Shown: positions 1 to 5,353, numbered from the stretch's first letter. The stretch: 5,353 nt of DNA from Bacillota bacterium (GCA_023439605.1 JAEXNS010000172.1:1-5353); one strand, 5' to 3'. Translations and numbers: made by a program. Notes: generated by a model not told the origin, from the letters alone.

Positions 1-244
1 GTCCTATTGTTTCTACCTTGTTTTTTAACATATATTTTCCTACAGTTTGTAATTTGATATCTAAGTCGTATTTCTTTTTTGCTACTTCAATTATTTCAAT
101 AAATAAAAGAGAATCTCCGTCTAAATCTTCTATAATATTTGTTTCCTCATTTAGCTTATCAAGGTCAACTTCGCATTCATCTGCAAAATACTCATAAATC
201 ATTTCTTTTAATTCTTTTTTTGTTTCTTCTGTTATTGTTTTCAT
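1..244 (-). CDS. Free-standing acyl carrier protein (3' end outside window)
   Basis: Small acidic protein that would carry acyl chains on a phosphopantetheine arm in fatty-acid or polyketide assembly in the cytoplasm. Eighty-one codons are visible and the frame is still open at the window edge, so the C-terminus is missing, probably only a few residues of a usual 75-90 residue ACP. The prosthetic-group site is clear: DLDGDSLLF at residues 40-48, with Ser45 in the Asp-Ser-Leu motif at the start of helix II, followed by the acidic helix FIEIIEVAKKKY. The motif is DGDSL rather than the G-A-D-S-L of housekeeping AcpP, which points to a specialised ACP. The ATG is fixed by an AAGGAG box 8 bp upstream. 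It lies downstream of the acyltransferase-like gene on the same strand, and a PPTase able to activate it is encoded nearby. The ACP assignment is firm; the pathway is inferred. Confidence 0.9.
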   Translation of the reverse strand, partial: MKTITEETKKELKEMIYEYFADECEVDLDKLNEETNIIEDLDGDSLLFIEIIEVAKKKYDLDIKLQTVGKYMLKNKVETIG

Positions 245-252
245 GTTAAATT

Positions 253-258
253 CTCCTT
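253..258 (-). promoter_or_regulatory. Ribosome binding site of the ACP gene
   Basis: AAGGAG on the minus strand, 8 nt before the ATG at 244-242. It fixes the ACP start. I see no clear sigma-A promoter between this site and the acyltransferase gene, so the ACP is probably read from the acyltransferase promoter. Confidence 0.8.
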
Positions 259-275
259 TAAAATAAATATATATT

Positions 276-392
276 TGTTACAATTCAGCTATATGTGTAA
301 GATAAAGATATTTTACCTAAAGTCCAGTTGCTCTACAAAGGATGAACTTATACAAAATTGTAAACTTTATCTTTTGTGACTGAATAGTAACA
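276..392. repeat. 117-bp imperfect inverted repeat / probable structured RNA element
   Basis: The gap between the acyltransferase and ACP genes is almost entirely a nested inverted repeat. Outer arms TGTTACAATTCAG (276-288) and CTGAATAGTAACA (380-392) pair at 12 of 13 positions. A perfect 9-bp inner stem follows, AAGATAAAG (299-307) with CTTTATCTT (365-373). It continues after a small bulge as TTTAC (312-316) with GTAAA (360-364). In the minus-strand RNA a further hairpin pairs 344-349 with 320-325 using one G-U pair. The transcript could therefore fold over its full length just ahead of the ACP ribosome binding site. It may be an intergenic attenuator or processing structure, an uncharacterised cis-regulatory RNA, or a small MITE-like element. 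I saw no target-site duplication and no match to a riboswitch class I know. Confidence 0.55.
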
Positions 393-400
393 TGTTTTTT

Positions 401-424
401 AGTTCCAACAAAAACATTGGAGCT
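401..424 (-). other. Small hairpin over the acyltransferase stop codon
   Basis: AGTTCCAA (401-408) and TTGGAGCT (417-424) can form an 8-bp stem (one G-T position) with an 8-nt loop, overlapping the TAG stop at 425-423. On the minus strand it is followed by A residues, not T residues, so it is not a standard Rho-independent terminator for the acyltransferase gene. It could stabilise or pause the transcript before the larger structure downstream. Weak evidence. Confidence 0.3.
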
Positions 425-1364
425 ATATGACTTTTTTAATATTGCTGATATTTTTATGTGTATAAAACTTTGATTTATATGGATCTACAAGTTGTGATGA
501 TTTCTTTAAAGCACTATTAAAGCTTAAATCCCAAAATTCTGTTACGCCAACTTGCTCTAAGAATAAAACTGTATTTTTCCAATTCATTTTAGATAAAAGG
601 TTTATATTTTGTTCAAATCTAGCATCTTCTGGTGTGTTGATGAGTTTGTTGTTATACGCTGATATTATAGGAATAGGAGTGTTTTGAAATTTTATATTTT
701 TTATTTTTTCAAAATAACTATCAGCTACTTTATTGATGATTTCTGTGTGAAAAGGACAACCAACGGATAAGTTTTTAGCTCGAAGAGCACCTTCTGACAA
801 AGCAAAATCTAAAACTTCCATTATTTCTTTTTTGAAACCAGAAATAACTATAAAATTGTCTGTGTTTTCACTAGCTATCAGAACTTCATTTTGAACATTT
901 AATGTAGAGATTATCTTTATAACATCTACATATGGAAGCCCAATAATAACACCCATATCACATTCGGGTAGTTCTTTTTTTGTATTGATTAAAATATCTT
1001 TAATTCCATTTAAAATATGAATACTATCTCTAAAAGTAATAGCACCAGTACAAACCATTGCATTATTTAGTCCTAGACTATACCCAACTATATAGTCAGG
1101 TGTTATTTTATTGTCTACTAAAGTTCTAAACATTATAATATCTAGAATTCCAGTCATTAACCAACTTGCAAAGTTACTTTCAATATCTAGGTATCTAGTG
1201 TGATTTTCTAAATAGTCATATAAATCCAGTTTCGTTTCATTATAAACTATAGATGCATATTCTGAAAACAAAAATAATTGTTTACTATTTAAGTAATTTA
1301 ATAATTGAATATCGCATTTACCAACACCTTGAAACATGAAAGCTTTTTTTGACATGTAAACCAT
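423..1364 (-). CDS. Divergent FabD-like acyltransferase / acyl hydrolase
   Basis: Alpha/beta-hydrolase-type acyltransferase of the FabD (malonyl-CoA:ACP transacylase) superfamily, 313 residues, close to E. coli FabD length. Visible landmarks: N-terminal KAFMFQGVG (FabD has FxFPGQGSQ); nucleophile elbow GYSLG with Ser96; catalytic His206 in CPFHTEI; C-terminal MNWKNTVLFLEQVGV, matching the VQWTKSVEYM region. Key departures: Gln of GQG is Val14; His next to the Ser is Tyr95; the Arg that binds the malonyl carboxylate (25 residues after the Ser in FabD) is Ile121; the Gln of VQW is Asn261. Acylation chemistry looks intact but malonyl selectivity is doubtful. A PedC-type acyl hydrolase or a non-malonyl acyltransferase fits better. 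Start choice: the ATG at 1364 has GAGGTG 7 nt upstream; the longer ATG at 1385 lacks a usable RBS, and 1355 is too far from it. The ACP follows downstream; a divergent hydrolase/PPTase operon lies upstream. Confidence 0.85.
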   Translation of the reverse strand: MVYMSKKAFMFQGVGKCDIQLLNYLNSKQLFLFSEYASIVYNETKLDLYDYLENHTRYLDIESNFASWLMTGILDIIMFRTLVDNKITPDYIVGYSLGLNNAMVCTGAITFRDSIHILNGIKDILINTKKELPECDMGVIIGLPYVDVIKIISTLNVQNEVLIASENTDNFIVISGFKKEIMEVLDFALSEGALRAKNLSVGCPFHTEIINKVADSYFEKIKNIKFQNTPIPIISAYNNKLINTPEDARFEQNINLLSKMNWKNTVLFLEQVGVTEFWDLSFNSALKKSSQLVDPYKSKFYTHKNISNIKKVI

Positions 1365-1371
1365 AAAAAAA

Positions 1372-1380
1372 CACCTCTTT
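1372..1380 (-). promoter_or_regulatory. Ribosome binding site that decides the acyltransferase start
   Basis: AAAGAGGTG on the minus strand, 7 nt before the ATG at 1364-1362. It lies inside the longer reading frame that begins at 1385, which argues that the first seven codons of that frame are 5' leader rather than coding. Confidence 0.75.
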
Positions 1381-1422
1381 CCCATCTTCTTTTGATCTTA
1401 ATATATATTTTTTGTTAGGTTT

Positions 1423-1451
1423 ATTATATCATGTAAAAAATAATAAGTCAA
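1423..1451 (-). promoter_or_regulatory. Sigma-A promoter for the acyltransferase-ACP unit
   Basis: On the minus strand, TTGACT (1451-1446), a 17-nt spacer, and TATAAT (1428-1423) preceded by TGA, giving an extended -10. Transcription would begin near 1416 and leave a leader of about 50 nt before the start at 1364. The match is one base from consensus with ideal spacing, so it stands out even in AT-rich DNA. Confidence 0.75.
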
Positions 1452-1563
1452 TATTTATGAATTTTACTGAAATTGTACAAAAATATACCTGCTCTTGATT
1501 GAAAGTCATAATATATGTAAATATAGCAAACTATGAAACGCAAAAAGTTGAGTATATTATATT

Positions 1564-1643
1564 TTTTGCACAAAATTTAAATAAAGTATGGTTCTTTTAA
1601 TTGTTTAAAACTGAATAAAACTTTGCTTAAATTTTGTGTAAAA
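1564..1643. repeat. Inverted repeat in the divergent control region
   Basis: The 362-bp stretch between the two divergent genes has no ORF of note but contains two 24-nt arms (1564-1587 and 1620-1643) that are complementary at 21 positions. Two of the three mismatches become wobble pairs in RNA. The arms share the core ACAAAATTTAA and are separated by 32 nt. The element lies between the two promoters and ends about 35 bp upstream of the rightward -35 box. It could be an operator or paired binding sites for a regulator, or an extruded hairpin; no upstream gene reads into it, so a terminator role is less likely. The rest of this gap is AT-rich without a feature I can name. Confidence 0.5.
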
Positions 1644-1677
1644 TTTATTTGATTTTTTAATAATAAAATTAATTATA

Positions 1678-1706
1678 TTGACATTTTTTTTGTAAGTAAG
1701 TATAAT
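1678..1706 (+). promoter_or_regulatory. Consensus sigma-A promoter for the hydrolase-PPTase operon
   Basis: TTGACA (1678-1683), 17-nt spacer, TATAAT (1701-1706): an exact consensus match with ideal spacing. The expected start near 1713 gives a leader of about 35 nt, too short for a riboswitch. Any control would probably act at the DNA level, for example through the inverted repeat just upstream. Confidence 0.85.
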
Positions 1707-1735
1707 TTATTTTGGTGAAAAAATAAATAGATTTT

Positions 1736-1741
1736 AAGGAG
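1736..1741 (+). promoter_or_regulatory. Ribosome binding site of the hydrolase gene
   Basis: AAGGAG six nucleotides before the ATG at 1748. It supports that start codon. Confidence 0.8.
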
Positions 1742-1747
1742 AATATA

Positions 1748-2413
1748 ATGAATCAAATAGAAGTAATAGAAATATCAACACAAAAAAAATTCATGAAAAA
1801 TAAAGTATATTTATGTGTGAATAATTTTACAAATGAAGCAGTTTTAATTGACCCTTCTTGGGAAATGGATAAAATAGAAAATGCAATAAATGATAGAAAA
1901 TTAGATTTAAAAGCTATACTCTTAACTCATTCACATTTTGATCATGTAAACCTAGTGGATGATTTTGTTGACAAGTATGATTGTAATGTTTATATTTCTA
2001 AAATAGAAAAGGAATTTTATTCTTTTGATTCTAAAAACTTAATAACTTTTTTAGATGGAGAAGAACTAAATATAGGTTCTATAAAAATAAAAACAGTAAT
2101 TATGCCTGGACATTCAAAAGGGTCAGCATGTTTTATTATAGAAAAAAAATTTTTTTCTGGAGATACTTTATGGATTGAAAAATGTGCTTTACCTTGTGAA
2201 TTGTATAAAGAAAGCTCGGTTGATTTGTTAAAAAGCATCAGATATATTTTTGACAATGTAAATGATGACTTTTATTTTTATCCTGGACATGCTTTTAGAG
2301 AAGCACCAGGTATTTTATTTTCGGAGGTAAAAGAAAAAAATAAATTTACAAATGTAAAATCTATAAATGATTTTGAAAGTATGATTAATTGGTCTTCTTT
2401 TTTACAGAAATAA
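1748..2413 (+). CDS. Metallo-beta-lactamase-fold hydrolase, PksB/BaeB-like
   Basis: Cytoplasmic metal-dependent hydrolase of 221 residues, with no signal peptide. All metal ligands of the family are present: THSHFDH at 60-66 (His61, His63, Asp65, His66), His122 in PGHSKGS, Asp139 in SGDTLW, and His181 in YPGH. This is the two-metal set of glyoxalase II-type enzymes, but the C-terminal glutathione-substrate domain of true glyoxalase II is absent. Proteins of this size and motif set (PksB, BaeB) accompany trans-AT polyketide synthases, where they are thought to act on acyl thioesters. With a PPTase 13 bp downstream and an ACP and acyltransferase divergently upstream, hydrolysis of an acyl-ACP or acyl-CoA thioester is the best guess. 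A general glyoxalase-like or other thioester hydrolase remains possible. Superfamily certain, substrate inferred. Confidence 0.88.
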   Translation: MNQIEVIEISTQKKFMKNKVYLCVNNFTNEAVLIDPSWEMDKIENAINDRKLDLKAILLTHSHFDHVNLVDDFVDKYDCNVYISKIEKEFYSFDSKNLITFLDGEELNIGSIKIKTVIMPGHSKGSACFIIEKKFFSGDTLWIEKCALPCELYKESSVDLLKSIRYIFDNVNDDFYFYPGHAFREAPGILFSEVKEKNKFTNVKSINDFESMINWSSFLQK

Positions 2414-2426
2414 ATTTAGATAGGGA

Positions 2427-3107
2427 GTGAAATTTATTTATACATATATAATGAAAATTTCAAAATCAGAATTAATAGATAAATATAATGATTTGGTGAA
2501 AGTTTGCACAGGTTATCAAGATAAAGAAATATTAAAAAAATGTAACTATAAAAACGCAAGAACTCTATGTGGCGAGGCGATTTTAAGATACGGACTCAAT
2601 AAGTCTCATTTTAATTTAAAAAACGTTAAAGATTTGACGATTAAAAAAAATGAGTTTAATAAACCTTATATAATAGGTGAAGATGTGTTTTTTAATATTA
2701 GTCACTCAAAGGATTATATAGTTTGCTCTATTTCAAATGCACATATAGGCGTTGATATGGAATATATTGGGAAAATAAAAGAAAATGCTTTAAACTCTTT
2801 TTCAAATGATGAAAAGAGTTTATTATTTGATTATTCTTTTAAAGAAAAAACTGAACTTTTTTATGTATTGTGGACATTAAAAGAGAGTTTTGTAAAAAAC
2901 TTAGGTTTTGGTTTTACAATGGATATAGATGGTTTTTCTTTAATAGATGTTTTGACTTTTAAAACTAATAAAATAATGTATAAAAACAATATATATTATT
3001 TTTATACTGAAAAAATATTTGGTAATTATATTATAAGTATGTGTCAAGATGGAAAAGAAATAAAAAATAAAAATTTCATTTTAAATATAGATGATATTTT
3101 AGTTTGA
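2427..3107 (+). CDS. Sfp-type 4'-phosphopantetheinyl transferase
   Basis: Moves the 4'-phosphopantetheine group from CoA to the conserved Ser of carrier proteins, turning apo-ACP or PCP into the holo form. Its 226 residues match the length of Sfp (about 224), not the short AcpS type. Motifs in order: FNISHS at 89-94; GVDMEY at 108-113, with Mg-binding Asp110 and Glu112; WTLKES at 149-154, with Lys152 and Glu153. The GTG at 2427 is preferred over the ATG at 2451 because the N-terminus MKFIYTYI then lines up with the start of Sfp (MKIYGIYM). A good RBS is lacking: the only purine-rich run, TAGGGAG, overlaps the GTG. With a 13-bp gap after the hydrolase stop, translational coupling is likely. 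The nearby ACP is its obvious substrate, though carrier domains outside the window are also likely. A dedicated Sfp-type enzyme beside these genes suggests secondary metabolism. Confidence 0.92.
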   Translation: MKFIYTYIMKISKSELIDKYNDLVKVCTGYQDKEILKKCNYKNARTLCGEAILRYGLNKSHFNLKNVKDLTIKKNEFNKPYIIGEDVFFNISHSKDYIVCSISNAHIGVDMEYIGKIKENALNSFSNDEKSLLFDYSFKEKTELFYVLWTLKESFVKNLGFGFTMDIDGFSLIDVLTFKTNKIMYKNNIYYFYTEKIFGNYIISMCQDGKEIKNKNFILNIDDILV

Positions 3108-3407
3108 GATTTTAAAACAAAATATTTACATTTTCTAAATCAAACATATAAAATTTTATATAACGTATAAAATATATCATTATTTTAAGTCCAAATCAAT
3201 ATAAAAAAACTAATTCGACAAATTTTATGTCTAAACGGTAAAAAATATACTTTAAATTACAGGGATGAATTTACTATCGGAAGATGTATACGTTTTCTTT
3301 TTTATGTATGGTTTTGTGTTTGTTTTCATTTTAAAAGACTTTAAAATATATAAATTTAACATTAGCATATTCGTACAATTCTAAAAGTGGTTGATTATCT
3401 TTTTTAT
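3108..3407. other. AT-rich intergenic stretch without a convincing gene
   Basis: About 300 bp of mostly A and T. It contains a 16-bp palindrome ATATAAAATTTTATAT (3146-3161) with no T-tract after it, and a 39-codon hydrophobic frame (3265-3384) whose ATG directly abuts AGGG with no RBS spacing. I see no RNA gene, IS end or direct-repeat array. It may be the long 3' end of the PPTase transcript running to the palindrome at 3408, or decayed sequence. Confidence 0.5.
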
Positions 3408-3443
3408 AAAAATTGTAGAAAATAATTATTTTCTACAATTTTT
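3408..3443. terminator. Perfect 36-bp palindrome, probable bidirectional terminator
   Basis: Two 18-nt arms meet with no spacer and are exactly complementary; the half-site is AAAAATTGTAGAAAATAA. As RNA it forms a long stem with a minimal loop and five U residues at the 3' edge on either strand. It lies about 300 bp after the PPTase stop and 11 bp before the next promoter's -35 box. It would therefore end read-through from the hydrolase-PPTase operon and insulate the surface-protein gene. The stem is AT-rich and so weaker than a GC-rich terminator. A dimeric-protein binding site is an alternative. Confidence 0.65.
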
Positions 3444-3454
3444 GAGTTTCTTAA

Positions 3455-3483
3455 TTGATAAGACTATAAATTTGTGTTATAAT
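3455..3483 (+). promoter_or_regulatory. Sigma-A promoter of the surface-protein gene
   Basis: TTGATA (3455-3460), 17-nt spacer, TATAAT (3478-3483) with TGT directly before it, an extended -10. The start near 3490 gives a leader of roughly 70 nt. Its position just after the palindrome marks a separate transcription unit. Confidence 0.8.
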
Positions 3484-3543
3484 TTTGATAAATATATTAA
3501 ATATTTGTAATGTAAAATTATTATATTGTTAAAATTATATTAA

Positions 3544-3551
3544 AAAGGAGG
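3544..3551 (+). promoter_or_regulatory. Strong ribosome binding site deciding the GTG start
   Basis: AAAGGAGG, close to the full anti-Shine-Dalgarno complement, 7 nt before GTG at 3559. The next in-frame ATG is codon 20, inside the signal peptide, so the GTG is the start. Confidence 0.85.
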
Positions 3552-3558
3552 TTTTTAC

Positions 3559-5353
3559 GTGAAACGTACGAAAATTAAAAAGACAATAGCAGTTATTACG
3601 TCCATTTTCACATTTATGGTTTTTGCTATTGATTCATTCCCTTCACAGTTTTTGAGTAGTAAAGTTAAAGCTGAAGGAGAAAGAATAATAGAAATAAATA
3701 GTGAAGAACAAAAAAATTCTTTATTGGCATTAGATGATGAAAAATCTTATCCTTTAGGATTGGCTTCAGCATTTACTTTTTTCTTGCAAAATGATTTAAA
3801 CATAGATACATGCGATATTGAAGGTCGTATTGCAGTAGGTGGAGGAGCAAATCTTACTGAAAATGCACCTAACTATGATGTGGGGAAAAAAATAATACAA
3901 CAAAATGCCAATGCAGCACATGTAGTAGTTGGAAGAGGGCCGTTGAAAAACTTTAACACAGGATTTAAAAACTGTGTTATTGGCAGTGGAGTTTTAAACG
4001 AAAGTGTTGAAAGTAAGTTTTTTGCAAATGACTCTAAAGTAGTTGTTTATAGAGGAGACATAATCGATTTTGAAGAAGAATTTGTCTTATTAAGAAATAA
4101 AACTTTAGAGTATTCAAGAAAAATTTCTACAGGAATAATTGATGAAAATGAATACTATGCATCATGGACTTTTATTGGTGAAAATGAAAAGTTAAATGTT
4201 TTTACCTTAAATGAAGAGATGGCAACTAAATTAAAAGGTTATGCAACCAGTAAAGTTAATGTTGAATTTAGATTTGATGTTCCGGAAAATTCGGCTATTA
4301 TAATAAACATTCCTGGTGAAAATGTTATGATGCCAAAGCCAAACGTTATGTTTAAAGATGCTGAAACTTCAAATTGGTTTCAACTTGGAAATGATAGTAA
4401 CAGTGAGAGAGATCTAAGGCTTTCAAGTACAATTTTATATAATTTACACGAAGCTACATCTTTCGAGATAACAGGAAGCATAAATGGTAGTATATTGGCA
4501 CCAAATGCTGATGGTTCTGATGATATAGGAGTTGGACACGTTTCAGGTTCTGTTATTGCGAAATCTTATACAGGAAGTATAGAATTTGGCTATTCGGTTT
4601 TTAATCCTGATATTGATGAGGCTAATATTATTAAAGTTATAAAAAAAGGTTCATTAAATAATGAAATTTTAGAAATGGCACATTTAGCTTTATATAGTGA
4701 AGATAACAATAATGAAATAGCAAATTGGACAACGACGAAAGAGTATTTTAACTTACCTAGCCTAAGTCCTGGAAATTACTACATAAAAGAATTGAAGGCA
4801 CCAGATGGGTACTATATTGCTCCTGATTTACATTTTTCTGTTGATTCTCAAGGTAAAATTTCAAGCAATTCTATTTTTGTTGACACTCAAAATAATACTA
4901 TAGATATTGTTGATAATATAACATCTATTAATATTAGAAAAACAAACTTAGATGGCAGTTTGAATTTAGCAGGAGCTAATTTGCAGATAATTGAGGCTGA
5001 TGAAAGTGGAAAACCTTCAACTGATAAAACAGGCAAAGAGGTTATTATAGATACAATAGAAACTCAAGATGAAAATACGGTTATTCAAGGTTTAAAAATA
5101 GGTACCTATATATTAAGAGAAATAGATGCACCAGCGGGATACTTGCTTACAGAGGATATAGTTTTTAAAATAAATGAAGATGGTACTGTAACTAGTACAG
5201 CAAGTTCAGATGGAAGTACTATTATAATGCGAGACGCTCATAATGAAATCTTCATAAGCAAAACAGCAATAAGCGGAAGTGAAGAAATCGCAGGAGCAAC
5301 GTTACAAGTGATATCTGTTGACACAAATGGAGTGGAAACAATCTATAAAGAAT
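3559..5353 (+). CDS. Secreted surface adhesin: choice-of-anchor A plus Cna-B/SpaA domains (3' end outside window)
   Basis: Exported protein, 598 codons visible and still open. Residues 1-38 are a Sec signal peptide: basic MKRTKIKK, hydrophobic core from residue 10, likely cleavage after VKA (36-38). Residues about 64-350 resemble the choice-of-anchor A domain of Gram-positive surface proteins: PLGLASAFTFFL, then DIEGRIAVGGGANLT near 86-100, closing with INGSILAPNA, GSVIAKSYTGSIEFGY. Cna-B/SpaA prealbumin-like domains follow: about 356-454 (Glu411 in YYIKELKAPDGY, Lys362 in IKVIKKG), about 457-562 (Glu521 in YILREIDAPAGY, Lys461 in INIRKTNLDG), and a third from 564 (Lys568 in IFISKTAISG) cut by the window. 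These Lys/Glu positions suggest internal isopeptide bonds. A stalk and a C-terminal sortase motif would be expected beyond the window; none is visible. Only two cysteines, 85 and 139. Likely adhesin or matrix-binding protein; ligand unknown. Confidence 0.88.
   Translation, partial: MKRTKIKKTIAVITSIFTFMVFAIDSFPSQFLSSKVKAEGERIIEINSEEQKNSLLALDDEKSYPLGLASAFTFFLQNDLNIDTCDIEGRIAVGGGANLTENAPNYDVGKKIIQQNANAAHVVVGRGPLKNFNTGFKNCVIGSGVLNESVESKFFANDSKVVVYRGDIIDFEEEFVLLRNKTLEYSRKISTGIIDENEYYASWTFIGENEKLNVFTLNEEMATKLKGYATSKVNVEFRFDVPENSAIIINIPGENVMMPKPNVMFKDAETSNWFQLGNDSNSERDLRLSSTILYNLHEATSFEITGSINGSILAPNADGSDDIGVGHVSGSVIAKSYTGSIEFGYSVFNPDIDEANIIKVIKKGSLNNEILEMAHLALYSEDNNNEIANWTTTKEYFNLPSLSPGNYYIKELKAPDGYYIAPDLHFSVDSQGKISSNSIFVDTQNNTIDIVDNITSINIRKTNLDGSLNLAGANLQIIEADESGKPSTDKTGKEVIIDTIETQDENTVIQGLKIGTYILREIDAPAGYLLTEDIVFKINEDGTVTSTASSDGSTIIMRDAHNEIFISKTAISGSEEIAGATLQVISVDTNGVETIYKE

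Noticed and set aside
276..392. Known riboswitch, T-box or hammerhead ribozyme
   Set aside because: I looked for T-box, purine, THF, c-di-GMP, fluoride and hammerhead core motifs and saw none in either strand.
1365..1385. Seven-codon N-terminal extension of the acyltransferase from the ATG at 1385
   Set aside because: No usable RBS precedes it, and a good RBS (AAAGAGGTG) for the ATG at 1364 lies inside it.
2017..2256. 79-codon minus-strand reading frame inside the hydrolase gene
   Set aside because: It lies wholly within the well-supported metallo-beta-lactamase-fold gene on the other strand, has no recognisable domain, and looks like a shadow frame.
2451..2453. ATG as start of the PPTase
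   Set aside because: The purine-rich run is about 20 nt away, and the eight residues before it (MKFIYTYI) match the beginning of Sfp, so the GTG at 2427 is preferred.
3125..3152. TTTACA-16-TATAAA promoter-like pair after the PPTase
   Set aside because: Such pairs occur often by chance at this base composition and no credible gene follows.
3146..3161. 16-bp AT palindrome as terminator of the PPTase gene
   Set aside because: Only A-T pairs and no T-tract after it; the palindrome at 3408-3443 is a better candidate.
1..5353. CRISPR array, tRNA/rRNA gene or insertion sequence
   Set aside because: No regularly spaced repeats, no tRNA or rRNA-like conserved sequence, and no transposase-like frame was seen.

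Overview
The window looks like chromosomal DNA from a very AT-rich, low-GC Gram-positive bacterium (Bacillota, possibly a clostridial or Peptoniphilaceae-like lineage). The evidence is base composition (intergenic and most coding DNA roughly 20-30% GC), AAGGAG-type ribosome binding sites, near-consensus sigma-A promoters, and a secreted surface protein with Cna-B/SpaA-type domains. I cannot name the species.

Left part (1-1364, minus strand): a free-standing acyl carrier protein (cut by the window start) lies downstream of a FabD-like acyltransferase. The 178-bp gap between them holds a long imperfect inverted repeat (276-392) able to fold over its whole length. The acyltransferase keeps its Ser/His catalytic pair but has lost the Arg that binds the malonyl carboxylate in FabD, along with other signature residues. 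It may therefore be an acyl hydrolase or use a different acyl group.

Middle (1365-3107): a divergent control region carries one strong promoter in each direction (TTGACT-17-TATAAT leftward, TTGACA-17-TATAAT rightward) with a 24-bp-arm inverted repeat between them. The rightward operon encodes a small metallo-beta-lactamase-fold hydrolase (PksB/BaeB-like size and motifs) and, 13 bp later, an Sfp-type 4'-phosphopantetheinyl transferase starting at GTG. ACP, acyltransferase-like enzyme, thioesterase-like hydrolase and PPTase form a coherent set: the PPTase activates the ACP, the acyltransferase loads or unloads it, and the hydrolase could clear stalled thioesters. Such accessory genes are typical of the edge of a trans-AT polyketide or hybrid PKS/NRPS cluster, whose assembly-line genes would lie left of position 1. 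That is inference, because no ketosynthase is visible here.

Right part (3108-5353): about 300 bp of very AT-rich DNA without a convincing gene is followed by a perfect 36-bp palindrome (probable bidirectional terminator), a TTGATA-17-TATAAT promoter with an extended -10, a strong RBS, and a GTG-started gene open to the window end. It encodes a secreted protein with a signal peptide, a choice-of-anchor A-type domain and at least two and a half Cna-B/SpaA domains with putative isopeptide Lys/Glu positions. It is its own transcription unit and is probably unrelated in function to the acyl-carrier genes.
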